Source of the DNA: Bin55 sp963667455
Lineage (GTDB): Bacteria; Pseudomonadota; Gammaproteobacteria; Pseudomonadales; Azotimanducaceae
DNA: 64,000 bases
Direction: 5' to 3'
NCBI GenBank assembly: GCA_963667455.2
Contig: CAXXFR010000026.1
Span: 310,001 to 374,000, forward strand
Under the pieces are notes generated by a model that did not search any database, was not told where the DNA came from, and saw nothing but the letters and a program-made list of their open reading frames with translations. A program made the translations under genes and the position numbers. This document shows positions 16,319-26,649 of the stretch, piece by piece; positions within the stretch are counted from its first letter, which is position 1; the number at the start of each line of letters is the position of its first letter.

Positions 16319-16794
16319 GCCATGACAAGGACTTTCCATCGATGTCGTCGCACTGACCACACGTAGGCCTGCGGATCTCGGGATGGAGTCTTCCTTCTTG
16401 CGCTATTCCTTGAGTTCCGCTAACAGAATGGGAACGGATTCAGGCATGCTCAAAGCAGCTCATCCGCGAGGCCAAGAAGAGCACATAATCGGATGGCGGA
16501 AAGAAGCCGTCCATACCCAGAGTGTCGATCCTGTCAGCTATTTAGTAAATCGTCAGTTTTATTGTCGGCAAACCCTTGCGCACTTCGATTGCCCTAATTA
16601 GCTGCCGAGCCTAGAGCCAACGTCCATATCTTTTCTACGCGAGCCGCGATGCTCTCCAAACCCGCACTATCCCTAGTTCCTCGGCCCATACAGCTTCTCA
16701 AATTCGATAGCGATGCTCGCTGAAGGCTTCGAATAAGGCATCCCAATTCAATCCCCATCTACAATGCTTCTCTCTCTTGATCTGACCAAGAAAA
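16319..16794. other. Intergenic stretch with no recognised gene
   Basis: About 475 bases between the divergent promoters of the repeat protein and the VOC gene. The available frames lack plausible composition and I see no RNA gene. Confidence 0.4.
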
Positions 16795-17205
16795 ATGACA
16801 GCCATCAACGCCTATCTGACTTTCAACGGAACCTGCCGTGAAGCCATGGAGTTCTACAGCAGCGTGTTCGGAACGAACATCGACTCGATGCAAACGTTCG
16901 GAGAAGGACCCGAGTCCGGTCCAGATGTAGACTCCGATCGAATCATGCACGCTTTCATGTCGTTTGATACCGGGACTCTGATGGCCAGCGACACCTCTCA
17001 GGATTCATCGGAACTGGTTGTCGGAGACAATTTCTCGCTCAGCCTGAACACCAAGGATCGTGCGCAAACCGATGAGTGGCTCGCAAAACTGGCCAGTGAT
17101 GGTGGTGAGGTAACCATGCCCGCCCAAGAAATGTTCTGGGGTGCGTACTTCGGAATGTGCCGCGACAGGTTCGGCATTAACTGGATGCTCCTCTGCGAGC
17201 ACTAG
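16795..17205 (+). CDS. PhnB-like VOC (glyoxalase-fold) protein
   Basis: A 136-residue protein typical of the PhnB / 3-demethylubiquinone-methyltransferase-like branch of the vicinal oxygen chelate superfamily. It begins INAYLTFNGTCREAMEFYSS, has a middle HAFMSFDTGTLMASD and ends EMFWGAYFGMCRDRFGINWM. The fold consists of two beta-alpha-beta-beta-beta modules. Members are mostly of unknown substrate. The classic N-terminal metal His is absent and Asn replaces it, as is common in the PhnB group. It stands alone, flanked by long non-coding stretches. Family confident, substrate unknown. Confidence 0.85.
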   Translation: MTAINAYLTFNGTCREAMEFYSSVFGTNIDSMQTFGEGPESGPDVDSDRIMHAFMSFDTGTLMASDTSQDSSELVVGDNFSLSLNTKDRAQTDEWLAKLASDGGEVTMPAQEMFWGAYFGMCRDRFGINWMLLCEH

Positions 17206-18165
17206 TGCGGAGCGAATAGGAATGATAGGAGGCACAGGACTAGGGACTCAAGTCAGTCTAGTTTTTCAGCAGTTTCATGTCGCGGGGCCAACCTTTTCCA
17301 CGGCGGTATCCAGTTCCCGTTCAAGTATTTGGCTTCGCGGCCCCGCACTCTTCCGCCAATACAGTCCACGGCGGCGAAAGCAACCAGGGTCAACGCCTGA
17401 CCACTTGCTCGATAACCCCTGAAGATTCTTCACTGTAGGAAAATTCGAGAACACTGTCGAATCGGGACGGAAGACGAGCAGACTTACTTGGCAAGACGAT
17501 CTCCGCAGAGGGGAAACCGATTAGGGTCGTGGAATGCAAACCACGCCTTGCCGATCCCAATTCAGCACTGTTAGCCAAGGTCCAAGCTGGGCAAGTCTCG
17601 CTAATGGGGAACTTTATTGAATGCATAGTGTCGAAGGATGACTCAATGTAACATAGACTACGAACTATAGTCTTAGTCTGCCATGTTGTGTCAGGTTGAG
17701 TCGAGTTGTGTTGTGTAGTGTTATGTTGTGTTGACACCCAGTTGCTTCGTCTCAAGACGAAGCAACTGGAAACTGCAGTCATTTCTACCTCCTCACCCGG
17801 ACTTGAGCCAAGTCTCCGACATCCGTCACAAGGTGAGAGGCACAGTCATCGCAGTTCCACTTTACACCTTCGAAGTATTGCCATTCTGAATGAAGTGGCA
17901 GTGGTGTTCTGGTCGCTAGAGTACGTCTTAGCTGGAACAAGCTAATTGCTTACGAATTGCGACTGCCTACTGTCGAGTCCAAACACAGATGGGAATTACT
18001 CTCGATTCTCACTCTTCATTCTTCTCGGCTCAAACAGTAGCAGGAGTGCTACTCCTCCCAGGTTCCGGTTTGCCTGGATAAGAATCAACCTCGACTCGCA
18101 ATTCCCCTCTCTTATAGTCAAGCTCCTTGCCTGCGTCCTGCGTAGGGAACTGTTGACTCCAGCTT
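17206..18165. other. 960-base stretch without a supportable gene; holds a simple repeat and a perfect palindrome
   Basis: Frames here are short and of poor composition. Bases 17690-17735 are an imperfect GTGTT-type simple repeat, and 17738-17769 is a perfect hairpin. On the minus strand about 17250-17390 there is a short frame (WIPPWKRLAPRHETAEKLD) that might be a gene remnant, but I cannot identify it. Confidence 0.4.
17738..17769. repeat. Perfect 15-bp inverted repeat with a 2-base centre
   Basis: CCAGTTGCTTCGTCT, then CA, then its exact complement. There is no T-run on either side, so it does not look like a normal terminator. It adjoins a GTGTT-rich simple repeat. Confidence 0.75.
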
Positions 18166-19913
18166 TCACACTGTGTTTACCAGTTTGGAGATTTGTTTTT
18201 GCATCCGCGATCGACGCATCTCATAGAACTCCAGAAATCCTGAGATTTTTCGAGGAATGCCCGTGAGCCAGTAACGTTCGGAGTAATGGCGAAGCGATTC
18301 TGCATCTGGATGCGTTTTCTCCATCCAATCCAATGGCATCTGGTCTCGCTTCTCAAGGTTGACTGGGCCATCCAATAACTGTAGATTTCCGATTCGATTG
18401 GCACAATCAATGTATTTGTCGATTGAGGACTCTTTGATCCCCTCTTCCAATAAGCGTGCTCTCTTAAATCTGCTGTGGGGAAACACATGGTCTATATGAA
18501 ATTTGTGATGTTGGAAGTCTATGAACGGCGACAGAAGTGACAGCAAGCCGAACGTCCGACCGTCGGAATAGCTCATATCTGCAAGATCCTCCACTTCTTC
18601 TTCCGAGAAGTTCAAGCTCTTACCCCGCTGGCTCATGACCCGCCTCATCTGGGTTGATGGAAATCCGACATCGCTCTCTTCTCGAATCACGTCGCGTAGG
18701 GCCGTAAGTAGCGTATCCAGACCGCTACCCAGATCCCAGAAGCCTTCAAAATCGACCGGACAAGCCAATCTCGAATGGCTGTTCTTTCGTCCTTGTATGA
18801 AGAGCTGCTGTCAAAGTCGCTTGGAGCACCAATGCGATAAAGGTAGTAGGCAATGGGAAGCAATGCGCTGGTCGCACGAATGCTCTTGTCATCGAATCCA
18901 AAGCCGACAACCAACTGCACCGTCTCGATGAGGGCATCCCGAATGCTCTGCCAGTTTTCCTCAAGCACAGACATGTTCGCTTGTGTGAAATTTCTCACCT
19001 TAAAGCCAACACTTGCGATATCTGTCAACATCAACCCTGCTTTCAGCACGAAGTCCTTTGACAAGCCCAGTCCAACACCGATACCGTTCAAGTCGTCAAC
19101 CAGCTGGTGGACTTCCTTTCGCGCATCCAATGTTGTCCACTGCGACGTGGCAATGCTGAGTAGCAGGTCTGAATACGAGAGTACTGTTCCTCCGCTGTTT
19201 CGTCGAATGAAGATGTTCAGAACATGCTCGATGTCTTGATTTCTCTCCTCATAGTAAGCAACTGTCGGTTCGGTATGAACTACTCGATGCAAGCGATCCA
19301 AAGTACGAAACGCACGGCCTTGTTCCTGTGTCTCTATCTCATGACTCAGTAGCCAATCGAGCATGTCCGGACCACCGCTCATGCCCATGATGTCGCGGAC
19401 TTTGAACCACAGATGCTGACCTGTTAGACCGATGGCATCCTCTTCAACGAAATTGAACAGATAGTAATTGCCTTCCTCGTCTCTCTCGTTCGGGGCTAGC
19501 AAATCCAATGCCATGAATTGCTCGGGAAACGCGTCGGGATTGTTCCATCTCTTATAGGGCCGCTTCACAGACATCGATCCACGTAATCCGATATTGAAAG
19601 CCGTCAACCGCTGTTGCCCGTCCAAGACAGCAATCATCTGCTGATTAGGTAACGGTCCTAAGTCAGGACAATGGGGATTGTCACGCTGGTGATACTGGCG
19701 AACAAATCCGTAATATCGGTAATCCGCCGAACGATCTGGGGCAATCTGCCACATCAAAAACTCTCCGAATGGATAGCCTTGCATCACGCTGTCGAAGAGC
19801 TTGCATATCTGCTCTGTGCTCCAAACAAACTCGCGTTGAATAGCAGGTAGAACGAATTCGTTTGACGCGATCCTGTCCAATGCATTCTTGATTGTCCAAC
19901 CAGACTGATACAC
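18166..19913 (-). pseudogene. GmrSD-type restriction protein (DUF262 + DUF1524) with a frameshift
   Basis: The N-terminal part, from GTG 19913, has the DUF262/ParB-like signature: IQREFVW at 25-31 and LDGQQRLTAFNIG at 97-109. Near 18728 the frame runs to an early stop. The neighbouring frame continues GSGLDTLLTALRDVI and carries the HNH-type DUF1524 motif HIDHVFPHSRFK, ending at 18166. Joining SILKASGIW to GSGLDTLL needs one extra G in a run of three, so a single-base deletion (or an assembly error) is the simplest explanation. GmrSD enzymes are type IV restriction nucleases that cut DNA with modified, for example glucosylated, cytosines. Repaired length is about 580 residues. Whether a functional protein is made is doubtful. 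Confidence 0.75.
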
Positions 19914-20109
19914 CCTCGACTCCGATCAGTTGCTGAATGCGCCAATGATATGGATGGGATGGCCTTACGCCGACTAGCATGCTTCTCTCGCGACACCCGT
20001 TCATGGCAACGTACTACAAACTTCGAGTTCGAATCTAACCTCAGTATTTCAGCTACGGCACGTCGCTGTGGTTATACAGTTATTCACTTGCAACGGAATT
20101 GGAATCAGC

Positions 20110-20727
20110 CTAGCGATCGGCGGTCAGTGCTTCCAGATACGGGCGGATCACTGTGGCGACACGTCCTCGCACTGCGTGTCGTGCAATTTCCGATGGAGAG
20201 GCTTTTCGCTGTCTGAGAGCTTCCTGAAGTCCCGCCAATGCAACCGAGTGCCCGATGCTACGACGGTGACGAAAGCAGTCCGCAATTGTCTTGGCTACGC
20301 CAAATACCTTCACAGGAACTTTCTCAATTCGTACAGTGAGAACGTCGTCCGAAAGAAGTGCATCTGTGTAACGCACGATGCGCAGTCGCGGATTTTCCTG
20401 TTTCGGCATCCAACTCTTCGTACCGATCGCCATCCACACTGCAGGCGGAAGTTGATCCGTCAGTTCGTGGTAGGCGAGGGCAGAAACTAGGCAGACAACT
20501 CCTTTCGGTACACGTTTCGCCGCTTCCGCAAAGCCATGGTGCGCCTCAAGTTGTGCGTCAGGCAATTGGTAGAGGCCACGGGCAAGGCGGTTGATGGCAA
20601 CAGCGTCGACCATCCTGCTGATCGTAGCCGCAGTAATCCCCGCAGCACCGAATTCGGAAAGTCGTGCAATGCCCTTTGCACGCAGGAGCGCGACCGCGCG
20701 TTCACTCTGAGTGTTAGTGCGTTCCAT
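20110..20727 (-). CDS. AbiEi-like type IV antitoxin / transcriptional regulator, no toxin beside it
   Basis: 205 residues from the ATG at 20727 (MERTNTQSERAVALLRAKG). An upstream in-frame start at 20871 would add 48 residues without family resemblance. The N-terminal winged-helix region (IARLSEFGAAGITAATISRM, INRLARGLYQL) and the following VVCLVSALAYHELTDQLP and VFGVAKTIADCFRHR are characteristic of AbiEi-like proteins. They repress their own operon and antagonise an AbiEii nucleotidyltransferase toxin encoded next to them. The downstream space (196 bases before the GmrSD-like gene) is too short for AbiEii, so the gene is an orphan or the partner has been lost. The family call is good; the present function is open. 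Confidence 0.75.
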   Translation of the reverse strand: MERTNTQSERAVALLRAKGIARLSEFGAAGITAATISRMVDAVAINRLARGLYQLPDAQLEAHHGFAEAAKRVPKGVVCLVSALAYHELTDQLPPAVWMAIGTKSWMPKQENPRLRIVRYTDALLSDDVLTVRIEKVPVKVFGVAKTIADCFRHRRSIGHSVALAGLQEALRQRKASPSEIARHAVRGRVATVIRPYLEALTADR

Positions 20728-20871
20728 TGATATAAAACCTCTGTACTTAGTTACTTCGTTCCGAGTATTTATATCCAATATCAAAGCTAGGCATACCCCC
20801 GCAACTGCCAGCAGACAACACACGCATCGAGATGAGTGGTTTGACATCGTTTGATTGCCCGCCGTGCGCAA

Positions 20872-21574
20872 GACGATGACAACGTGTCGGCCTTAGTGGT
20901 CCCATCGAAGCCCGCGGGCACAAATCAGCCAGTCTGTCAGAGGCGTGGGGACTTGAGCTCTTGTGAGTCTGCGGAATTTCGGGGAACTTTCTAACAAGTA
21001 CAATGTCATAGAGACAGTGAGAGTGATTCTTGTCAAGCAAGTTCAATCTTCCACATTAAGTACGGTTCGTCATAACGTAGGTACAGTATCGATTTCCCTG
21101 ATCCGAAGACTCCGATTAGATCGGTGGTCTTCGACCTCGCATGGAAATTCGCGATTGAAAGTCAATGATTGAGAACTCCCACAGAATCTCCGAATTGCAA
21201 CGGCCTAGCTCTTCAATTGGCCAGCTAACTTCAGGTTCCTCGAAGGATCCCTGAACAGTTCATCAGGCCAACTCGGCCAGATGTAGGCGTACATCCGTCG
21301 ATGTCGTCTCAACTTGGTTTGCGTTATGCGTAGCGCAATGCACAGGTCTAGTAATTACCACTCTCTTCCGCACGTTTCCGATCCTGCTTTCCGGCAACGA
21401 AGACCCAAGTGATCCAGCTTCACTCGATGCTCGACACATGGGACACATGTGTGACCACCACACTGTGAAGGTTCCAAGTTGCCGAGTACCATTTTCGCTA
21501 AGAGCAAGTCTCTCGCGAATCGTGATGGTAGATAGGAATGGAATTGTCGATTTCCCCGAAATGCCTAGTCAACA
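20872..21574. other. 700-base stretch with no recognised gene
   Basis: It lies between the AbiEi-like gene and the methyltransferase gene, which diverge. Frames on both strands are short and unconvincing. The region should contain both promoters, but I cannot fix them. Confidence 0.35.
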
Positions 21575-21622
21575 GTGCTCGAATATGAGCCAATACTCCT
21601 AGATCATAGATTGAGAAAACAG

Positions 21623-24600
21623 ATGAGTTCCGCACTCGCACAACCTCTTTCTTCCATGCCTCTGTCGTCGGAATGGAAAGATCGTCTCGACTTGTCCAAC
21701 CGCACCGTCCCTGAACTATATGAAGACCCTGGGTCTGTTCGCCAAGGCCCGCATGCAAACGCAATAAGAATGATCTTGCGGGACTTGAATGCATCAGCAG
21801 TGCTCTGTGTCCAAGACGTGCCAATGATTGTGGTCGTCGCCAGCGAAGAATATGACCGAGAGCAGTTGAGGCACTTGCACGGTGCTTTATGGAATCAAGG
21901 ATTGGCTTCGTTACTGTTGCAGCTCTCAGGCAACACCATGCGGGCTTTCTCACTTGCTCGTACTCCATACGACGATGATCAAGAGTTCGAGAAACGATGC
22001 CTGATTGACAGGCTTGAAGCTGTCGCAGATGCGCTATCCATCAAGGACTTCATCTACGGAGCCGAGTCCGGTCGATTGTGGCAACGCAATTCTGACTACT
22101 TCGATGTGGGCGAACGAATCGACCAGGTTCTACTCAACAACCTCATGGTCTCCCACTCTAGGCTATGCAAAGACGGCTTGTCCCAGGATGCGGCACAAGC
22201 ACTCCTCATTCAAACAATGTTCGTGGCGTACTTGGAAGACCGGGAAATCATCGGTCAGGAGTACTTCAAGACTGCTTCGAAAGCTACTTGTAGTTCCTTT
22301 CTTGACCTACTGGAGTCGACAAATTCGGCGCATCTAGAACGTCTCTTCGACAACTTACGTGAGAACTTCAACGGCGACCTGTTCGTAGCTCCGTGCTCGT
22401 TTGACGTCGAAGGGGTCACGCCGCCGGTAACTCCGGCCCACATGGAGACTCTAGCAAGATTTCGCGATGGGCGTGAAGTCATGGGCACTACCAGCAGTCA
22501 GCTGAGGTTTTGGGGCTACAACTTCAAGTACATTCCGATTGAGCTTATGAGTGCGGTATACGACCACTTCCTAGGCAAACAGAAAGCTCAACGTAAAGCA
22601 ACCGGAGCTTTCTACACACCGATGTTCCTAGCCGATACCGTGATATCGGCACTGTGGGACAAGGTTTCAGAAAGCACCAAGTCAGAAGGTCGATTTCTCG
22701 ACCCCGCATGTGGTTCCGGAGTCTTTCTCGTTCGGTCATTTCAACTCTTGTGCGAACACTGGCGAGAAACTCACAGGTCTCAGACGATTCGTTGGGACAC
22801 ACTGCTCCGAATCTTGTCCAGACTGTCTGGATGCGATGTCAACGAAGGTGCAATTCGCGTTGCGGTCTTCTCGTTGTATGTCGCGCTGTTGCAGGAAGTC
22901 AACCCACCAGACTTGACTCGACTCTCCGAGGAGAAGAAGCTACTACCCCAACTATGGGACCGCACTCTTCACGCACGGGACTTTTTCCAAGCCTCCGAAG
23001 AGGAAATGCAGGCTGAAGTGATTCTGGGTAATCCGCCATGGTCGAGCCGCCAAGGTGGGGACCACAGTTCCGTGACTTGGTGTCGAGACCATCAAGTTCC
23101 GATGCCGAGCAATGAAGCAGCATGGGCTTTCGTCTGGAAGTCTCTTGAGCACCTCGCCGACGATGGCGTTGTGGGATTGCTGCTCCCGGCAATGGGCTTC
23201 TTGCACAACCATGCGAACAAGGCCCTTCAGGCTCGTGTACGGCTCTTTGAAGACTCGCGGATTCATCGGATTGTCAATTTCGCCGATCTACGTTTCCAAC
23301 TATTCGAAGGCGCGGTGCGGGCTGCTGCATTGATTATTTTTGGCAAGAGACAGGTGGATTCTCTAGGCTACCGCTTCGACTACTGGGTACCCAAGGCTGA
23401 TCTCAATCTGAAGATGCGACGGGCTATCACGCTTAGTAGTGTGGACAGAAACTTGGTCACCTCATTCGACGTCAGCGAAGACCCATTTGTGTTCAAGCGC
23501 CGACTGTGGTTGAGCGATGCCGAAGCGAAACTGTTCGGCTACTTGAGGGCACTTCCAACACTCGGCAACGTAGCAAGCGACTATCAAAAGGCCTACAGGA
23601 CGAGAAACTTGCCTGAAAACCGTTGGGTGGTTGGAAGCGGTTTTCAGCCTTTGAGTGAAAACCGGTCCAACAGAGACCACCACAGACAACAGCGAAGCGA
23701 GTTGATTGTGAACTTGCCCTACCTTCCCATCGAGGCTTTCCGGGTATTGGCGCAAGGCACCGAACATCTCTCCATCTTTAGAGCTGGTCAAGGTGGAAGC
23801 GTTCGCCGAAGGGGATTCGAACGCGGTTTCAAGGGGAGCAGAGTACTTGTACCCCGAGGGATAAGCACATCAAACCAACGCCTTCGTGCCACGTACACCG
23901 AAACGCCTCTGACGTTCAAGCATGTCATTCTGGCCGTTTCGGTACCCGACTACGACTCGACCCATGCCAAACTCCTAACGGCACTGTTGAATAGCAAACT
24001 TCTGTATTGGTTTGCATTTCACGGAACGGCTTCATTTGGTTCAGACAGACCTGAGCTACAACAAGCTGATCTGCTCCGTCTACCGTTTCCAGCTCCTTCG
24101 GATCTTCTACAGGAAGACCCACCAATCGAAGCCGCAGAAGAGCTGGTGTCGATTATTGACCGATCAATGGCATCGGCGACCAGAGGATTCGACTTGAACG
24201 CAGACGAAGGAAGGCTGTTGGAGCGTCTTGACTCACACTGCTACAGCTACTTCGGTCTGAGTGACGAGGAGATTGCACTGGTCGAGGACTCCGTTGCCAA
24301 CTTGATTCCTAACGCACAACCGCACGTCAATGGTTCCTTCGATCTGTGTCAGCCTACAAGTCACAATCAGCGAAAGGTGTATGCCAACACCCTGGCCTCC
24401 AACCTGACACCTTGGTTTGAGGACGATTTGAGCGTGTGCGTTGAGCTGGAAGCGAAGAACAACGATCTCGCACTCATCCGTCTATGGTTGGAGAAGCGTC
24501 GCGAACCTACGGATTATCGTGAGCGAGACGACCAATCCGTGGAGTCCGTGCTGGCACGTATGCGGGACCACATAGATAAACCGCTCCCGGGCAATTTCCA

Positions 24601-24763
24601 GCTAGTTCCAGATTTTCGCGTATTCATTGGGAAGAGTCTCTATCTAGTGAAGCCCCTTCAGCGGCGTTTTTGGTTGAAGGCCTCTGCCATGTCCGACGCG
24701 TACCAAATAGCCATAGATCTGCAGGAATCACTTCCAATTAGAGACCGCGCTCTTTCCTCCTAA
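21623..24763 (+). CDS. Large N6-adenine DNA methyltransferase of a restriction-modification system
   Basis: About 1046 residues. Counting from the alternative GTG start at 21575, motif I FLDPACGSGVFL begins near residue 374 and motif IV NPPW is at 486-489, the layout of gamma-class adenine methyltransferases of type I/IIG kind. ATGAFYTP (written KATGAFYTP here) precedes motif I, as usual. The N-terminal ~330 residues are helical. The C-terminal half (RTRNLPENRWVVGSG, LLTALLNSKLLYWFA, LLRLPFPAP) is the target-recognition region. There is no obvious nuclease motif of its own. Its stop shares one base with the ATG of the ExK nuclease gene (TAATG at 24760-24764), so both are probably translated together as a two-gene restriction-modification unit. 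I choose ATG 21623; GTG 21575 is possible. Confidence 0.85.
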   Translation: MSSALAQPLSSMPLSSEWKDRLDLSNRTVPELYEDPGSVRQGPHANAIRMILRDLNASAVLCVQDVPMIVVVASEEYDREQLRHLHGALWNQGLASLLLQLSGNTMRAFSLARTPYDDDQEFEKRCLIDRLEAVADALSIKDFIYGAESGRLWQRNSDYFDVGERIDQVLLNNLMVSHSRLCKDGLSQDAAQALLIQTMFVAYLEDREIIGQEYFKTASKATCSSFLDLLESTNSAHLERLFDNLRENFNGDLFVAPCSFDVEGVTPPVTPAHMETLARFRDGREVMGTTSSQLRFWGYNFKYIPIELMSAVYDHFLGKQKAQRKATGAFYTPMFLADTVISALWDKVSESTKSEGRFLDPACGSGVFLVRSFQLLCEHWRETHRSQTIRWDTLLRILSRLSGCDVNEGAIRVAVFSLYVALLQEVNPPDLTRLSEEKKLLPQLWDRTLHARDFFQASEEEMQAEVILGNPPWSSRQGGDHSSVTWCRDHQVPMPSNEAAWAFVWKSLEHLADDGVVGLLLPAMGFLHNHANKALQARVRLFEDSRIHRIVNFADLRFQLFEGAVRAAALIIFGKRQVDSLGYRFDYWVPKADLNLKMRRAITLSSVDRNLVTSFDVSEDPFVFKRRLWLSDAEAKLFGYLRALPTLGNVASDYQKAYRTRNLPENRWVVGSGFQPLSENRSNRDHHRQQRSELIVNLPYLPIEAFRVLAQGTEHLSIFRAGQGGSVRRRGFERGFKGSRVLVPRGISTSNQRLRATYTETPLTFKHVILAVSVPDYDSTHAKLLTALLNSKLLYWFAFHGTASFGSDRPELQQADLLRLPFPAPSDLLQEDPPIEAAEELVSIIDRSMASATRGFDLNADEGRLLERLDSHCYSYFGLSDEEIALVEDSVANLIPNAQPHVNGSFDLCQPTSHNQRKVYANTLASNLTPWFEDDLSVCVELEAKNNDLALIRLWLEKRREPTDYRERDDQSVESVLARMRDHIDKPLPGNFQLVPDFRVFIGKSLYLVKPLQRRFWLKASAMSDAYQIAIDLQESLPIRDRALSS

Positions 24764-25410
24764 TGCTCACCGAAAACCCTGTTGAATGGAGGGACCATCT
24801 TCGATCCCTAAATGCCCTGTTTCTTGAGTGTGTTATGGCTGTTTGGCCACGATGTGTCGAAAGACTGCCCGATAACCCTTCAGAAGACACGATTACGCTC
24901 AATCTTGTTGAATTCCTGTTGAGTGATCCTGTAGCAAGAAATCTATTTGTCTATCTGGCGTATCAGCACGAAGTGAGGGGACTCAAAGACGGCGGAGAGG
25001 TCTACAGCAAAGGAAGGATCGACATGGCTTTACTGTTGAATCAGGCCGGTAGTAACTACTTGGCTTACGAGTGCAAACGACTAAACGTAGACCAACAAAA
25101 CGGAAAGAAGAGGTCGTTGGCGACCCCGTATGTACTGGATGGCGTGTGTCGTTTCACCACTGAGCAGTATGCAGCCGGTATCCCCCTAGCGTGCATGTTG
25201 GGGTATGTGCTGGACGGGAACGTGAATTCCGCTCGAACCAAAGTGTGGGCAGCGATCAACAAACTCAAAGCTGAGGTCGACTTGGTAGGATCGCTGCAAG
25301 TCGGAAAGGCAATTGGCACTATCGAACGATTTTCCAGCGTTCATCGTCGTGGGGCGACCGGATTGGACATCGAAATCGGGCACGCTTTGTTGCCATTTCC
25401 CACATCCTAA
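24763..25410 (+). CDS. Small PD-(D/E)XK nuclease-like partner of the methyltransferase
   Basis: 215 residues. The core reads KGRIDMALLLNQAGSNYLAYECKRLN: Asp87, Glu103 and Lys105 fit the D-(x)n-ExK active site of PD-(D/E)XK nucleases, with Glu50 (LNLVEFLL) as a possible upstream acidic residue. The C-terminal half contains YVLDGVCRFTTEQYAAGIP, as in other small nucleases of this type. It overlaps the methyltransferase stop by one base and is surely co-expressed. I infer that it is the restriction subunit, cutting DNA the methyltransferase has not marked. I know no named family for this exact arrangement, and some ExK partners have other roles. Confidence 0.75.
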   Translation: MLTENPVEWRDHLRSLNALFLECVMAVWPRCVERLPDNPSEDTITLNLVEFLLSDPVARNLFVYLAYQHEVRGLKDGGEVYSKGRIDMALLLNQAGSNYLAYECKRLNVDQQNGKKRSLATPYVLDGVCRFTTEQYAAGIPLACMLGYVLDGNVNSARTKVWAAINKLKAEVDLVGSLQVGKAIGTIERFSSVHRRGATGLDIEIGHALLPFPTS

Positions 25411-25491
25411 CTTCAGAGAGATTGGAAATTCTCATCTCTCACGTTCCTCGACGTGAGACTCGGGCACGGCTAGAGCAATATCCAGTTCGAC

Positions 25492-26557
25492 TTAGCCCTC
25501 TTTGTTGGTGCAACTAAACATGTAACGATCATCAACCCACTCAAGCCAACCATCCCAGCGACCATCTTTGTCGGTGCGGCAAACCCAGTCAACCCATTCC
25601 TGGTGGGTGAACGCTACGAACTTTGCTTGGCCGGAAAATAAGCAATTCCACTCTTTCGTGAAGTCTTGGATCCCTGTGTTCCTCAACGACCCGACCAAGG
25701 TCTCGTTGCGACTGTCGTAGGCAACGGAATTAACCACGAGTTCGTACTTACCAGACGCTGCTAGTGCCTCTGCCAACGCTTGCTGACGAAATAGCTGATA
25801 TCCATTTATTGCCGCCGGGCACCGCTCGAGTTGCTTCGCTCCATGTTCACTGATGGAAATATAGTCCCAATACCTCCGATTAGTCCGTCTTCCTCTCTTC
25901 CAATTGAAAAAGTGGCATTGCTCCCGAGGATTCTCGATCAACGAATCGACATCGAAACATCGGCGCGGGCATGGGTTTTCCGCATCCTTCTTTCGGCCGG
26001 AACAACTGTAGAAAGAGCTTTCCGCAAATTTGACCTCTGTAAGAACAATCCCTTGGCCGCCTCCTTTCAATCCAACAATGAAGGCAACGTCCGGCGATGT
26101 CTGACCCGATCCACGTTTGCCTTCCGGTTCGCCCAACAACGAACTGGGATCTAAGGGGCTTCTTGCCGCCCATTCCAATTCCAAACACTGAACGTGTTCA
26201 ATCCGACTATCGATATTCTTAGCGAGAAACGTCGCAATCAACGAGGTGGCCGATCTATGCGGGAAGTACAAGTTCGCACACAGCATCCACGAGCTCTTCA
26301 GATTGTGGACACCACTGTGCTTCTGAATACAGGACTTGGCGAGATAGGAGGTGAGAGAGTCTGCGTGACCTGATCGTATGCCAGGCCAAAGCCCCTCTTC
26401 CCATTCGTCTTTGGGCAGGATTCACCGTCGCTTGTAACCGTTTTGATTCCCACACTCTTTCGTTAGCCCTGCTTGCCGTTTCCGCCACTTTATCTGTAGA
26501 CAGTTCATCTTTTTTTCGAATTGAGAACCCATTCCTAGACTCCTTCGTTGTGAACAT
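25492..26557 (-). pseudogene. Restriction-endonuclease-like protein (PGN_0703-like), frameshifted near its N-terminus
   Basis: The main frame, readable upstream to about 26430 (ILPKDEWEEGLWPG, CIQKHSGVHNLKSSWMLCANL, YFPHRS), has no ATG/GTG/TTG before the internal ATG at 26286, yet the upstream residues are plainly protein-like. The other frame supplies a start at 26557 (MFTTKESRNGFSIRKKDEL, ANERVWESKRLQA). A one-base indel around 26425-26435 joins them. The nuclease motif is SPDVAFIV then VLTEVKFAES (Asp66, Glu84, Lys86 counted from 26286), followed by a cysteine cluster (YSCSGRKK, NPCPRRC). This recalls PGN_0703-like putative restriction endonucleases; the family name is from memory. Either it is a pseudogene or translation starts at 26286 and makes a truncated protein. 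Confidence 0.6.
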
Positions 26558-26649
26558 TGCTCAAACCGAAGCACAAGCTGTGAAGGGACATTAGAAGTCG
26601 GTCAAACCGATCGTAAGCGGCATTCATCTTTAAGGCTGAGAGTCGAAAC

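Noticed and set aside
17390..17782. 130-codon minus-strand frame across the palindrome and the simple repeat
   Set aside because: The start lies in the GTGTT repeat (HNTTQHNSTQ is translated repeat), composition is poor and no family is recognised.
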